DNA of 48,387 bases. Source: an uncultured Muribaculaceae bacterium. Lineage in GTDB: Bacteria > Bacteroidota > Bacteroidia > Bacteroidales > Muribaculaceae. Shown in pieces: positions 7,818 to 17,200 of this stretch. The DNA lies in NCBI GenBank assembly GCA_905233845.1, contig CAJOFH010000027.1:1-48387 (forward strand), in the 5' to 3' direction. A program made the translations under genes and the position numbers. Numbering within the stretch: position 1 is the first letter of the stretch; every line of letters starts with the position of its first letter. The notes under the pieces were generated by a model. The model did not search any database. It was given only the letters and a program-made list of their open reading frames with translations, and was not told where the DNA came from.

Positions 7818-7966
7818 GAGATGCGCTTACCCTTGGCGATGTTGTCAAACTCGCTCTCTTACTTGGCAGTGAAGTTGTAGTTGAGGATCTGTAGGAAATA
7901 CTGGGTGAGGAGAACCTTTGTCGCTATACACACCTTGTTGAGGTTGTGTTCGCCTTTCTCGTTGCC
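7818..7966 (-). pseudogene. Decayed C-terminal fragment of DNA topoisomerase I (topA-like)
   Basis: Read on the minus strand, the segment gives KVLLTQYFLQILNYNFTAK, a stop codon, then ESEFDNIAKGK. This follows the type IA topoisomerase stretch VVNDFL..YFP.ILDYNFTAKVE.EFD.IA.GK with the expected V/M replaced by a stop. Only about 50 codons are recognisable, and flanking sequence has no clear homology. It is a remnant, probably of an element-borne topoisomerase. The rest of the 7633-8277 gap holds the 11-bp repeats and the promoter of the next gene, and otherwise nothing I recognise. Confidence 0.55.
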
Positions 7967-8213
7967 CACAAGTGCGCTCTTTCACCCGTATAATAATCTT
8001 GTTGCCTCTTAAGGATAATTTGCTTAAAACTGCGCATTACAGCATCTCCTACCCATGGCAACATTCTTATGGACAAGAATCAAGATTATGTGAGCGTAAG
8101 TCATGGACATTCAATGCTGAGCTCGATGTTTAGAACACATAAATAATTCAGCACTCCAATCGCTAGGGGTTGTAAATGTAGGTTATAGGAAATCACGAAA
8201 AAAATAATAATAG

Positions 8214-8244
8214 ATTGTGTTCTCATTTATTATTACTAATTTTG
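8214..8244 (+). promoter_or_regulatory. Bacteroidales-type promoter for the 693-residue orphan gene
   Basis: The -7 element TAATTTTG (8237-8244) matches TAnnTTTG, with a partial -33 element ATTG at 8214-8217 and 19 nt between them. It lies about 34 nt upstream of the ATG at 8278. Confidence 0.5.
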
Positions 8245-8277
8245 TAATTTGAAAATGTCATTAAGGTTTTTGAGATT

Positions 8278-10359
8278 ATGGACAAACGGGTGAAAAAATA
8301 TTTTGGACCAGCATTAAAATCATATCGATATGAAGGCGAAAGTGTTATTAAATTTGCCTCAATTGGTCTTTTTTCAGATAAAGAGGTTTCTAAAAGACTT
8401 ACTTACATTTTATTAAACAAAATAGATGCTCAGTTAAAAATGCTGAAAGATTTGCGTAGTGAGTTCTATGAAAATGTTGATAATAGCGAAGTACTCTTAC
8501 ACAATGAAAATATAAATACATTGCTTACACAAGAAAAGAATAAATACATCTATTTAAATGATTTTGTTGAGGGTTTAACAAATAAAGATGGCAGCACACC
8601 TCCCCACGTTGACACAAAAAATAGTCAGAATCAACGGAAGAGAATCTTGCAAAGAAATTATTCACCACTTGAGTGTTATAATGATATGGCGATATTACAT
8701 GTGTCAGAAGTGCATGAAGATGTTACAAGTATCGTAATTAGATTACTACTTTTTTTGCAAGAAGATATTTTGCCCAAAATAGAGAGTTTAGATGAAAATT
8801 TTCCTTCAGCTAAATTGAGAATAGACATCATGGGCCTCTTGAAGTATTGTTTTTCTGGCAAAGATGATTTTCTGGATCTGATAAATGAATTTCAAGATAC
8901 TGATGAATATTGTGTCTCTGATGTTGACTGTATGCTTTTTGAACATTGGGCACGAATTAAAGATGAGTTTGATGATTGCTCTTATGATAAGATAGTCGAT
9001 GATGACGAAATAACATGTTACTCTGATTTTTTTCCGGTATCTGATCACGAGATAATAACAAGAGGACCAAGTGCTTTTTTAAGAAAAAGGCGATTTGAGC
9101 TGATTGATAAACATGTGATACGCCCATATGTCAAAATGCTACTCTTTTTATTATTGAGTAAGAATGACTTTGATGCTCAATCATTGTTGCTTAGAACTAT
9201 TATTTCAACATTCATTTTCGCTAACGAAGATGTTCTCAATGAGGGTCATTCTCCAATTTTGTCCGCTAATAGGATCTTTGCAATACTTAATAATGACCAC
9301 CAAATAACTAATCTCTTCTTATATAGCCTACATTTATGTGGGGAGTTGACATTTGAAGGGTTTGACAAATTACACTGTGCTCTTGAATCAGGAAATCTAG
9401 AATTAACAATGTCTGTTCTATGGGCAGAAAAAAGAGCAAGATTAATAATTGAGCGATTTGAACATTTTTTCTTGCTGGCAAGTCTTATTAATTGCCGAGT
9501 AGAGGGTAATGAAATTGTTTCAGAGGATAAATTGTCAAATATTTTAGAAGATTCTTTTAAATCAGTATTGAAAATAGATTCAACTGATAAAGCTATCAAT
9601 GAAGCAAAATACTACGCAATATTAACAATACATGAGACTCTGATGGACAATCAGATACTTGGGGCTAGCGAATCAAAGGCTTTGGCATGTATAATAACAG
9701 CAAACTCAAGTTGTAAAGAAGAATACGAAGTGATGTCCCGGCTAACAAAGATAATGTTAATAGCTAATGCAACAACAAAGATACATGAATTACAATCAGA
9801 TGATTGTGAATCAAATGATACAGAGATCACCAATAAAATAACAACAAAACAAGAGAAAGACAATATCAAATGTAGTATTGACGCACCCTATATAAGTAGT
9901 TATGATGTAGATAAATTGGTGAAGCTTCTAACCACATCTAATGAGTATACTGATAGGGCTTTCGTGACAATTGTTTCGAGTGGCACACACGATGTCCAAA
10001 CTTGTCTAAAGTATTTTATTAGTAGCAGTCTCAAAGAGTTTATAGAGTGTAAGGACGCATTACAGTTTAAGCTCAAATGGATGCCTAAAAGCATAGTTAG
10101 CTTAAAGTTGTTAATTAAGCTTTTAATACACAAAGATGTAGCTAAAAATGAGGTTATTGATGAAAATAAATATGATGGTATTACAGATAAATTAAATAAT
10201 CAAAATGCTGTTGAGTTTTGGAAGCCAGTTATAAAAGTATTTAATTGCAGAACAATAATGAATGCTAGGTTGGGGGATGGTCGTTATAGGGATAATTACA
10301 TAAAAGATTTGGAAACTATAGTTGAAATAGTTTATGCCAGTAGGCGGAATAAGGAATAA
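8278..10359 (+). CDS. Large AT-rich orphan protein of unknown function
   Basis: I do not recognise this 693-residue protein. It is soluble, largely helical, rich in Asp, Glu, Ile and Lys, without signal peptide, Walker motifs, nuclease motifs or clear repeats. Segments such as VIRPYVKMLLFLLLSKNDF and RARLIIERFEHFFLLASL suggest stacked amphipathic helices, and the end (KDLETIVEIVYASRRNKE) is basic. Base composition is clearly more A/T-rich than the clp operon next door, and it has its own promoter. It sits alone between an integrative element and the 3' side of a tRNA-Arg gene, a position often occupied by defence or other cargo genes. A defence role is only positional inference. Confidence 0.7.
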   Translation: MDKRVKKYFGPALKSYRYEGESVIKFASIGLFSDKEVSKRLTYILLNKIDAQLKMLKDLRSEFYENVDNSEVLLHNENINTLLTQEKNKYIYLNDFVEGLTNKDGSTPPHVDTKNSQNQRKRILQRNYSPLECYNDMAILHVSEVHEDVTSIVIRLLLFLQEDILPKIESLDENFPSAKLRIDIMGLLKYCFSGKDDFLDLINEFQDTDEYCVSDVDCMLFEHWARIKDEFDDCSYDKIVDDDEITCYSDFFPVSDHEIITRGPSAFLRKRRFELIDKHVIRPYVKMLLFLLLSKNDFDAQSLLLRTIISTFIFANEDVLNEGHSPILSANRIFAILNNDHQITNLFLYSLHLCGELTFEGFDKLHCALESGNLELTMSVLWAEKRARLIIERFEHFFLLASLINCRVEGNEIVSEDKLSNILEDSFKSVLKIDSTDKAINEAKYYAILTIHETLMDNQILGASESKALACIITANSSCKEEYEVMSRLTKIMLIANATTKIHELQSDDCESNDTEITNKITTKQEKDNIKCSIDAPYISSYDVDKLVKLLTTSNEYTDRAFVTIVSSGTHDVQTCLKYFISSSLKEFIECKDALQFKLKWMPKSIVSLKLLIKLLIHKDVAKNEVIDENKYDGITDKLNNQNAVEFWKPVIKVFNCRTIMNARLGDGRYRDNYIKDLETIVEIVYASRRNKE

Positions 10360-10473
10360 TTTGTATGGTTGTCACTTTATGTTGCATACAAAATGTTCCA
10401 GTAATGTTCCAGTTAAATAAAACAATAACACCACAAATGTGTTGATTTGTAGTGCTATAGGTAATAAAATTTG

Positions 10474-10546
10474 TACTCCGACTGGGAATCGAACCCAGAT
10501 TTTAGGTTTAGGAAACCCACGTTCTATCCGTTGAACTATCAGAGCA
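10474..10546 (-). tRNA. tRNA-Arg (anticodon CCT)
   Basis: The minus strand folds into a full cloverleaf: acceptor TGCTCTG with CGGAGTA, D arm GTTC...GAAC, anticodon stem TGGGT/ACCTA with loop TTCCTAA (anticodon CCT, reads AGG), and T arm CTGGG TTCGATT CCCAG. CCA is not encoded. Its 3' end faces the accessory island at 1-10.4 kb. Confidence 0.93.
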
Positions 10547-10652
10547 TCCACAAAAAGGTGTGTTGTGATGGCGTAGCACCATTTTGCGGTGCAAAGGTAA
10601 GAATTATTTTGATAATAAAGATATTTTGGCACGGTTTTTGCTCGATTTTTAT

Positions 10653-10660
10653 TAACTTTG
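10653..10660 (+). promoter_or_regulatory. -7 promoter element of clpS-clpA-aat
   Basis: TAACTTTG matches the Bacteroidota -7 consensus TAnnTTTG, 43 nt before the clpS ATG. No -33 TTTG stands at ideal spacing; T-rich candidates lie upstream. Confidence 0.5.
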
Positions 10661-10703
10661 CATTTAATAGCGGCACAAATGCTGTCGCACAAAATGACAT
10701 ATT

Positions 10704-11006
10704 ATGGCAAAACAACAAGGCTCGTTGAAAGAGCGGGAAAAAATATTTACAAATTTTCCCAAGCATTACAAGGTGATATTCCACAACGACGATTTCACTA
10801 CAATGGATTTTGTTGTGAAGGTTCTCGTCGAGGTGTTCTATAAGCCACAGAGCGAGGCTGCTGCTCTCATGCTTGCTGTGCATGAGCAAGGCAAGGCTGT
10901 TGTGGGGATTTACAGCTATGACATGGCAGTTTCGATGACTAGAAAAGCCACTGCGATGGCTCGTGAAGCTGGTTTTCCGTTGCGCATTACCTATGAGCCT
11001 GAATGA
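10704..11006 (+). CDS. clpS: ATP-dependent Clp protease adaptor ClpS
   Basis: This 100-residue protein is the N-degron adaptor that delivers substrates with N-terminal Phe, Leu, Trp or Tyr to ClpA. The core fold motif is complete: YKVIFHNDDFTTMDFVVKVL (the HNDDxTxxxFV box that binds the N-degron and ClpA), then the MLAVHEQGKAVVGIYSYDMA helix-strand and the KATAMAREAGFPLRI end. It opens a three-gene N-end-rule operon with clpA 39 nt downstream. A -7 promoter element lies 43 nt upstream. Confidence 0.95.
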   Translation: MAKQQGSLKEREKIFTNFPKHYKVIFHNDDFTTMDFVVKVLVEVFYKPQSEAAALMLAVHEQGKAVVGIYSYDMAVSMTRKATAMAREAGFPLRITYEPE

Positions 11007-11045
11007 TATACTGAAAAGAGAATAGTAACAAAAAAACAAGAAAGC

Positions 11046-13433
11046 ATGTCGAAAGAGATAAAAAATAGTTATTTATTGCAAGTTGCAATGCGTACAGCTG
11101 TTGATAAGGCTATAGAATATCGTAATCCATTCATGACTCCAGAGCACTTGGTATATGCCATACTGCAGTTGAGGCCCATTGTTGAAGCTATGCGAGAACT
11201 TGGCATCAACGAACTGTCGGTGGTTGATATTCTTGATCGCGGATTGAAACGCCAGAGTCATGTTCCCGAAGACCAAGCTTACGCGCTGGACCCATCGGCT
11301 CAGTTTGAGAGTCTTATTCTTGGTGCAATAGGCATAAAGGATTCAGCTTCGGCTCCTGAGCTTGAGGTCACTCACGTGTTGCAGTCGGCAATGAGTTTGA
11401 AAGACTCTTTGGCGGGTAATATTATAAGCTATCATGCCAGCAATGACAGCGATTTCATGCGCGTGATTATATCATATGTTGAGGAGTTTTCCGAGAAGTT
11501 TCCTGTTAGAGGGAAAGACTCCACATTATTAAAAGGTCTCACGCCAACAAAATATATTGGACTGAATAATTATGTGAGGGTAGATCCACTAAGCGACAAT
11601 GTGCCCGATGACCAGAATAGTGATGATGACACCTATTTGGATGGAGATTCGGATTTTGAGGACATTCTTGGCGGACCTGAATTGCGAGATTCGCAAAGAT
11701 TTGAGACAAGTGATTTTGTAACTTGCGTCAATGACCACTTGAAGGATCACAATCCTCTCATTGGTAGGGATGCGGAGCTTGAGCGCACCATCCACGTGCT
11801 TTGTCGCAAGGACAAGAACAACCCGCTTCACGTGGGCGAACCTGGAGTTGGCAAGACTGCGCTCATCTATGGCTTGGCTCAGCGCATAGAAGACGGTAAC
11901 GTGCCCGACATGCTCAAAGGTTTTAAGATTTACCAGATAGACATGGCCGCCATGGTTGCCGGCACTCAATATCGTGGCGACTTCGAGAAGCGTGTGAAGC
12001 AGACAATGGACTACCTGTCGAGCCTTGATAACGCGATAGTTTATATTGACGAGATTCACAATATAGTTGGTGCTGGTGCTACCAACGATAGCTCGATGGA
12101 CGCTTCAAATATGCTCAAACCTTATCTTGAGGGTGGTAAGTTGCGTTTCATTGGTTCGACCACCTATGAGGAATATAATCGTCATCTCTCTCGAAGCAAA
12201 GGCATTTTGCGTCGTTTCCAGCAGATTGACATTCTCGAGCCATCGGAAGATGAGGCTATCGAGATTGTAAATGGCCTGAAAGAGGGTTATGAGAATTATC
12301 ATCATGTAGTATATGCTCCTGCTGCCATCGACTACGCTGTGCGTGCCAGTGCCAAGCACATCATGGGTCGATTCTTGCCCGACAAGGCGATCGACCTCAT
12401 AGACGAGGCTGGTGCTTATCGTCATATCCATCCTACCGACAAGAAACAGCAGACAGTGGATAAGGCACTTATCGACGACGTGCTCATGAAGGTGATGAAG
12501 ATTAACGCTACCGCCATGAAGGAAGACAACAATGCTCAACTCAAAACTTTGGAGAAACGCATCAGGTCGTTCATCTACGGTCAAGACCAGGCTGTGCGCG
12601 AGGTGGTGGAGGCTGTTCAACTGTCGAAGGCAGGTCTTATCGATGACGGCAAGCCGTTGGCATCGCTGCTCTTTGTGGGTCCCACTGGTGTGGGTAAGAC
12701 CGAGGTGGCTCGCGTGCTGGCACGTGAACTCGGTGTGGAGCTGGTGCGATTCGACATGAGCGAGTATACCGAGAAACACACTGTAGCCAAGCTCATCGGT
12801 TCGCCAGCTGGCTATGTGGGCTATGAGGATGGTGGTTTGCTCACCGACGCCATCCGCAAGACCCCGAACTGCGTTCTGCTGCTCGACGAGATAGAGAAGG
12901 CTCACGAGGATATCTACAATATTCTGCTCCAAGTTATGGACTATGACAACAAGGGTCGCCATGCCGACTTCCGCAACGTGGTGCTCATCATGACGAGCAA
13001 CGCTGGAGCACAGCATGCGGGCATGAGCGTGGGATTTGATAGCCGCGGCAGCCGTGGTGGCGACATGCTCAAGCAGGTGAAGAAGACCTTCAAGCCCGAG
13101 TTTATCAACCGTTTGAGTGACATTGTGGTCTTCAACGATATGGATGAGACGATGGCAGGAATGATTCTCGACAAGCGCATGCGCGAACTTCAAGCAAAGC
13201 TCACTCCCAAGAAAGTGACACTCGTTGTGGAGGAAGACGCTCGTGCTCTGTTGTTGAAAGAAGGTTTCACTGCCGAGTATGGCGCTCGTGAGCTTGACCG
13301 TGTGTTACACCGAGAGCTCAAGACTAAGCTGATGAGGGAAATCCTCTTTGGTAAACTTAAACGCGGTGGCACAGCCCAAATTACCGCCCACGATGGCACC
13401 ATTGTACTTGAATGTAAAAAAGGTGATTTGTAG
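11046..13433 (+). CDS. clpA: ATP-dependent Clp protease ATP-binding subunit ClpA
   Basis: This 795-residue AAA+ unfoldase feeds ClpP. It has an N-terminal Clp-N repeat domain (residues 1-150, TPEHLVYAIL), a first AAA module with Walker A GEPGVGKT (264-271) and Walker B VYIDEIH, and a second with Walker A GPTGVGKT (545-552), Walker B LLLDEIEKA and a ClpB_D2-small C-terminal domain. The inter-module segment is short, with no ClpB-type coiled-coil middle domain, which supports ClpA over ClpB/ClpC. The link after the N-domain is acidic (DDQNSDDDTYLDGDSDFED). It is placed between clpS and aat, so it likely works in the N-end rule pathway. Confidence 0.94.
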   Translation: MSKEIKNSYLLQVAMRTAVDKAIEYRNPFMTPEHLVYAILQLRPIVEAMRELGINELSVVDILDRGLKRQSHVPEDQAYALDPSAQFESLILGAIGIKDSASAPELEVTHVLQSAMSLKDSLAGNIISYHASNDSDFMRVIISYVEEFSEKFPVRGKDSTLLKGLTPTKYIGLNNYVRVDPLSDNVPDDQNSDDDTYLDGDSDFEDILGGPELRDSQRFETSDFVTCVNDHLKDHNPLIGRDAELERTIHVLCRKDKNNPLHVGEPGVGKTALIYGLAQRIEDGNVPDMLKGFKIYQIDMAAMVAGTQYRGDFEKRVKQTMDYLSSLDNAIVYIDEIHNIVGAGATNDSSMDASNMLKPYLEGGKLRFIGSTTYEEYNRHLSRSKGILRRFQQIDILEPSEDEAIEIVNGLKEGYENYHHVVYAPAAIDYAVRASAKHIMGRFLPDKAIDLIDEAGAYRHIHPTDKKQQTVDKALIDDVLMKVMKINATAMKEDNNAQLKTLEKRIRSFIYGQDQAVREVVEAVQLSKAGLIDDGKPLASLLFVGPTGVGKTEVARVLARELGVELVRFDMSEYTEKHTVAKLIGSPAGYVGYEDGGLLTDAIRKTPNCVLLLDEIEKAHEDIYNILLQVMDYDNKGRHADFRNVVLIMTSNAGAQHAGMSVGFDSRGSRGGDMLKQVKKTFKPEFINRLSDIVVFNDMDETMAGMILDKRMRELQAKLTPKKVTLVVEEDARALLLKEGFTAEYGARELDRVLHRELKTKLMREILFGKLKRGGTAQITAHDGTIVLECKKGDL

Positions 13434-13435
13434 AA

Positions 13436-14140
13436 ATGATTTTTGAGTTAGACAAAGATATTTGGTTCCCGCATCCCGAGCTACCGTTTCTCGATGACTA
13501 TGACGGCATGGTTGCCATTGGTGGAGATTTGAGCACCGAAAGGTTGCTCTTAGCTTACGACAACGGCTTTTTCCCGTGGTATGCCTTTGCAAAGAAGCAG
13601 ATTCAATGGTTTTGTCCATGTGAGCGTTTTGTCATTTTTCCAAGCGAGATTCGTGTGAGTCACTCGATGCGCACGTTGATGAACAAGCACCTCTACCGAG
13701 TGACGTTCAACACTGCCTTCGACCAGGTGATAAGAAGCTGTAGCACGGTGAATGGTCGCATCAACGAGGTTGGGGCTTGGCTGGGTGATGACATCATAGC
13801 CGCCTATACCAAGCTTTATGAGTTGGGACGCGTCCGCAGTGTTGAGGTGTGGCGAGGCGATGAGCTCGTGGGAGGACTCTATGGCGTTACCTCCGGCACT
13901 GGATTTGTGGGCGAGAGTATGTTTTCTTTTGAGCCAAATACCAGCAAACTGGCGCTGATTGCTTTCGCACGGCAGATGCAAGAGCAAGGTGGGTCGTTGA
14001 TTGACTGTCAAATTCAATCGCCTCACTTGGAAAGTATGGGCGGGCGGTTCATCAGCTATAAGGAATATATCACGAGGTTATTTGGTGAGGATGCTTACCA
14101 CACTTGGGAGGAGAGGCCAATCTTGGAGGCTGACGATTAG
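13436..14140 (+). CDS. aat: Leucyl/phenylalanyl-tRNA--protein transferase
   Basis: This 234-residue cytoplasmic enzyme transfers Leu or Phe from aminoacyl-tRNA to proteins with N-terminal Arg or Lys, making primary N-degrons for ClpS-ClpA. Family motifs are in order: WFPHPELP, LLLAYDNGFFPWYAF (the GxFPW box), QIQWFCPCERFVIFP, GAWLGDDIIAAYTKLYELG, VEVWRGDELVGGLYG, GESMFSFEPNTSKLAL and IDCQIQSPHLESMGGRFI. It starts two bases after the clpA stop, so the three genes are one operon encoding the complete N-degron route. Confidence 0.95.
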   Translation: MIFELDKDIWFPHPELPFLDDYDGMVAIGGDLSTERLLLAYDNGFFPWYAFAKKQIQWFCPCERFVIFPSEIRVSHSMRTLMNKHLYRVTFNTAFDQVIRSCSTVNGRINEVGAWLGDDIIAAYTKLYELGRVRSVEVWRGDELVGGLYGVTSGTGFVGESMFSFEPNTSKLALIAFARQMQEQGGSLIDCQIQSPHLESMGGRFISYKEYITRLFGEDAYHTWEERPILEADD

Positions 14141-14167
14141 AGTGGTATTAATATTTTTTAATGTTTA

Positions 14168-14202
14168 AGCACATAAATTTTAGGATTTATGTGCTATCTT
14201 TG
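14168..14202 (+). promoter_or_regulatory. Perfect inverted repeat overlapping the promoter of the GHL10 gene
   Basis: AGCACATAAAT (14168-14178) and ATTTATGTGCT (14185-14195) form a perfect 11-bp inverted repeat with a 6-bp spacer. Its last base is the first base of the -7 element TATCTTTG (14195-14202). It could be an operator over the -33 region or a terminator-like hairpin for the aat transcript; no T-tract follows, which favours the operator reading. Confidence 0.5.
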
Positions 14203-14240
14203 TGCAGTTAATTTGAACTAAACATCTAAAGATAAACAAA

Positions 14241-17200
14241 ATGGCTAAAAAACTATCATTTCTAATCGTTGCTGCGTTGTTGACATGCCTTGGCACTATG
14301 GCGCAGGAGCAACAGAAGCGTGAGATGCGCGCTGCGTGGCTGGCTACCGTTTCTAACATTGACTGGCCTAGCGAGCGTGGTACAAGTGCAGCGGTAATTG
14401 CTCGTCAAAAGCAGGGTTTGATTGACTATCTTGACGGCTTTGCCAACACCAACATGAACGCCGTGTGCATCCAGGTGCGCTCGATGTGCGACGCTATGTA
14501 TCAGTCGAGCTATGAGCCTTGGTCAAGCTACCTGACCGGCACTCGTGGTGCCAATCCTGGTTGGGACCCCTTGGCTTTTGCCGTTGAGGAATGCCACAAG
14601 CGCGGTATTGAGTGCCATGCATGGGTAAACCCCTATCGTTACGCCAATGGTGGTCCAAACACTTGGAACACTCCGCAAGACCAAGCTTTGCGCGATTCGG
14701 GCATCCTTCTCACTTATACCAACAGCAGTGGTACGACTACTACCGTGCTAAACCCTGGTCTTCCTGAGGCACGTGAGCGCATTGTGAATGTGTGCCGCGA
14801 GATGATTGAGAACTATGACATAGATGGTATTATCTTTGACGACTACTTCTATCCTAGTGGCATACCCACCAACAGCACCGCTGGCGACTATCAGCTGTGG
14901 CGCAACAGTGGCACTACACAGAGCTTTGCCAATTGGCGTCGTGCGCAGGTCAACCAGATGGTTGCTGATGTTTTCAATATGGTTCAACTCACCAAGCCTC
15001 AAGTTCGCTTTGCGATTGGACCTGCTGGAGTTGCTGGTACCGCATCGACCAGTGCCTCGCAGCATGGGGTTAATCCTTGCCCCACAGGTAGTGACTGGCA
15101 ATACTCGTCGCTCTTCAGCGACCCGCTGGCATGGCTTGAAGAAGGCACTATCGACTATATCTCGCCACAGCTTTACTGGAAGAGAAATCACTCCACCAAC
15201 CCCTTTGGTCCATTGACCGAGTGGTGGAGCTACATTGCCAAGCATTTCAACCGTCACCACTATGCAAGCCAGAATATCTATTTTATGGATAACGATGGTA
15301 ACACCACCGCCAGTTGGCAAGAAATTGTGGCGCAGGTTGAGCTTAGCCGCCAGTACACCGAGAACAACGCTCCTGGTGTGAACTTCTACTCGTCGCGATA
15401 CATCAACGGCCCTCGTATGACTGGATTAGGCAACTATTTGGTAAGCACAATCTTCCCCAAGAAGGCGTTGCCACCAGCATTGGAGTGGAAACCTAAGGAC
15501 AACCTCGACACTCCTGAGAACCTCACCTTGAACGGTACCACTTTGTCTTGGAACTTTGTGGATGGCGAACTCGTGAAGTATGCTGTCTACGCTATTCCAA
15601 CCAGCGTTGACGTGAGCACTATTAATAGTGAGCAGTTTGAAGGTATCAAGAGCGATTACCTTGTGGCAGTGACCTATAACACAAGCGTGACACTCGCCGA
15701 TGAATATGCCACTGGCTATTGGTTTGCTGTGTCGAGTGTCGATGGTTACAATTTTGAGTATACTCCAGCCTATTTGAACTGCCCCGCTGGTGAGGCTCAG
15801 CAGGTGACTCTTATTTCACCTGTTGGCGACGCTCAAGCACAATGGTCACAAGAGTTTACATGGAGCGCTGTGCCTGGCGCAACATTTAAAATTGAGGTTG
15901 CCAGCGACGAAGCTTTCAATAATGTGCTGATTAGCCAAAGCGGTATTGCCGAGAACCATGTGACCCTCGATCTGAGCTCGTTTGCTTCGGCTACTCGCTA
16001 TTATTGGCGCGTTACCACTATCGAGACTGGTATGTTTGACAAGGTGAGCGAGGTGGCATCGTTTATCACTATCCAACGTGACCTTGCTCCACAAGCCACT
16101 TTGATTTATCCAGCTAACGGTGCTGAGATTGACGACAACTTTATGTTCCTCATTTCTGATGTGGGTGCCGATACCTACAAACTTGAAGTGGCTCGCGATG
16201 CCGCATTTAGCGACGTGGTACAAACTGGTAATTACCTTCAGCCACAAGGTGGCAACCTATCACTGCAGTGCGTGATTTCATTGCTTGGCAAGGGTACTTA
16301 CTACTGGCGCGTGAGCACTACAGCAGCTGGCTGTGACCCCAACGTGAGTGAGACTCGCACGTTCACTATTACCGACATCACTACAGGCTCTACCGAGCCA
16401 GGCTATGTTCAGAAGATAGACGTTGACAACAACACTTACGCTCCTGTCAATGGTGTGAGTGTTACCAACAACTGGCTGCGTTCGGTGAAGAGTAACTACA
16501 ATAACTTTGACCAAGAGAATTACGGTTCGTTCAACCGCTCGTTCACCGTGCTGGGCAATTTCTTGTACCTGACAGGACGCTCTAGCAATGCCTCGAATGC
16601 CGATTGCTATCTGCGTGTCTATAACACCAGTAATGGTGAGTGGGTGCGCGACATCGCTTTGCCCGATGAGGTGAAGGGTGACTACTTCCCTTGCAACAAC
16701 GTGCTCGTTGATGATGCTGGTAACTTGCTTATCAGCAATATGCTGCTGAAGATTAACAACACTCCGCTTGTGATTTACAGCATTGACCCAAGCACTGGTG
16801 ATGCCACTTGGCGTGCAAGCCTCTCGACCAGCGAATCGTCAGGCCGCATTGACCATATTGACGTGCTGGGCGACTTGGCATCGGGCAACTTCCAAGTATT
16901 TGCAGCTGTCTCTCGTGGTACCGAGATAATTCGCTGGACTATCCAGAATGGTAATGTGACCCAGACCAAGGTGACAACTGTCGTTGGACTTTATCCATCG
17001 AGTGCATCCAATTTTGGTACTTCGCCACGAATCAAGGCTCTAAGTGCTAACGAGGTTCTTGTTCATGGGGCCGCTATTCAGCCTACGAAATATAATGTGG
17101 AGACTGGGGCCATTATCGACAGCTTCGAGGGCAATTCTGCTCTCATGAAGCAGGGTGGCGCAAGCGACGGATCGGATGTGTTTGAACTGTGCGGTAAGCA

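Noticed and set aside
8061-8143. Plus-strand frame HGNILMDKNQDYVSVSHGHS as a recombinase remnant.
   Set aside because: No motif of the Tyr-recombinase end is convincing; likely chance or unidentifiable debris.
12105-13193. Long minus-strand frame inside clpA.
   Set aside because: Antisense shadow of a strongly conserved AAA+ gene; His/Val/Leu-rich composition without motifs.
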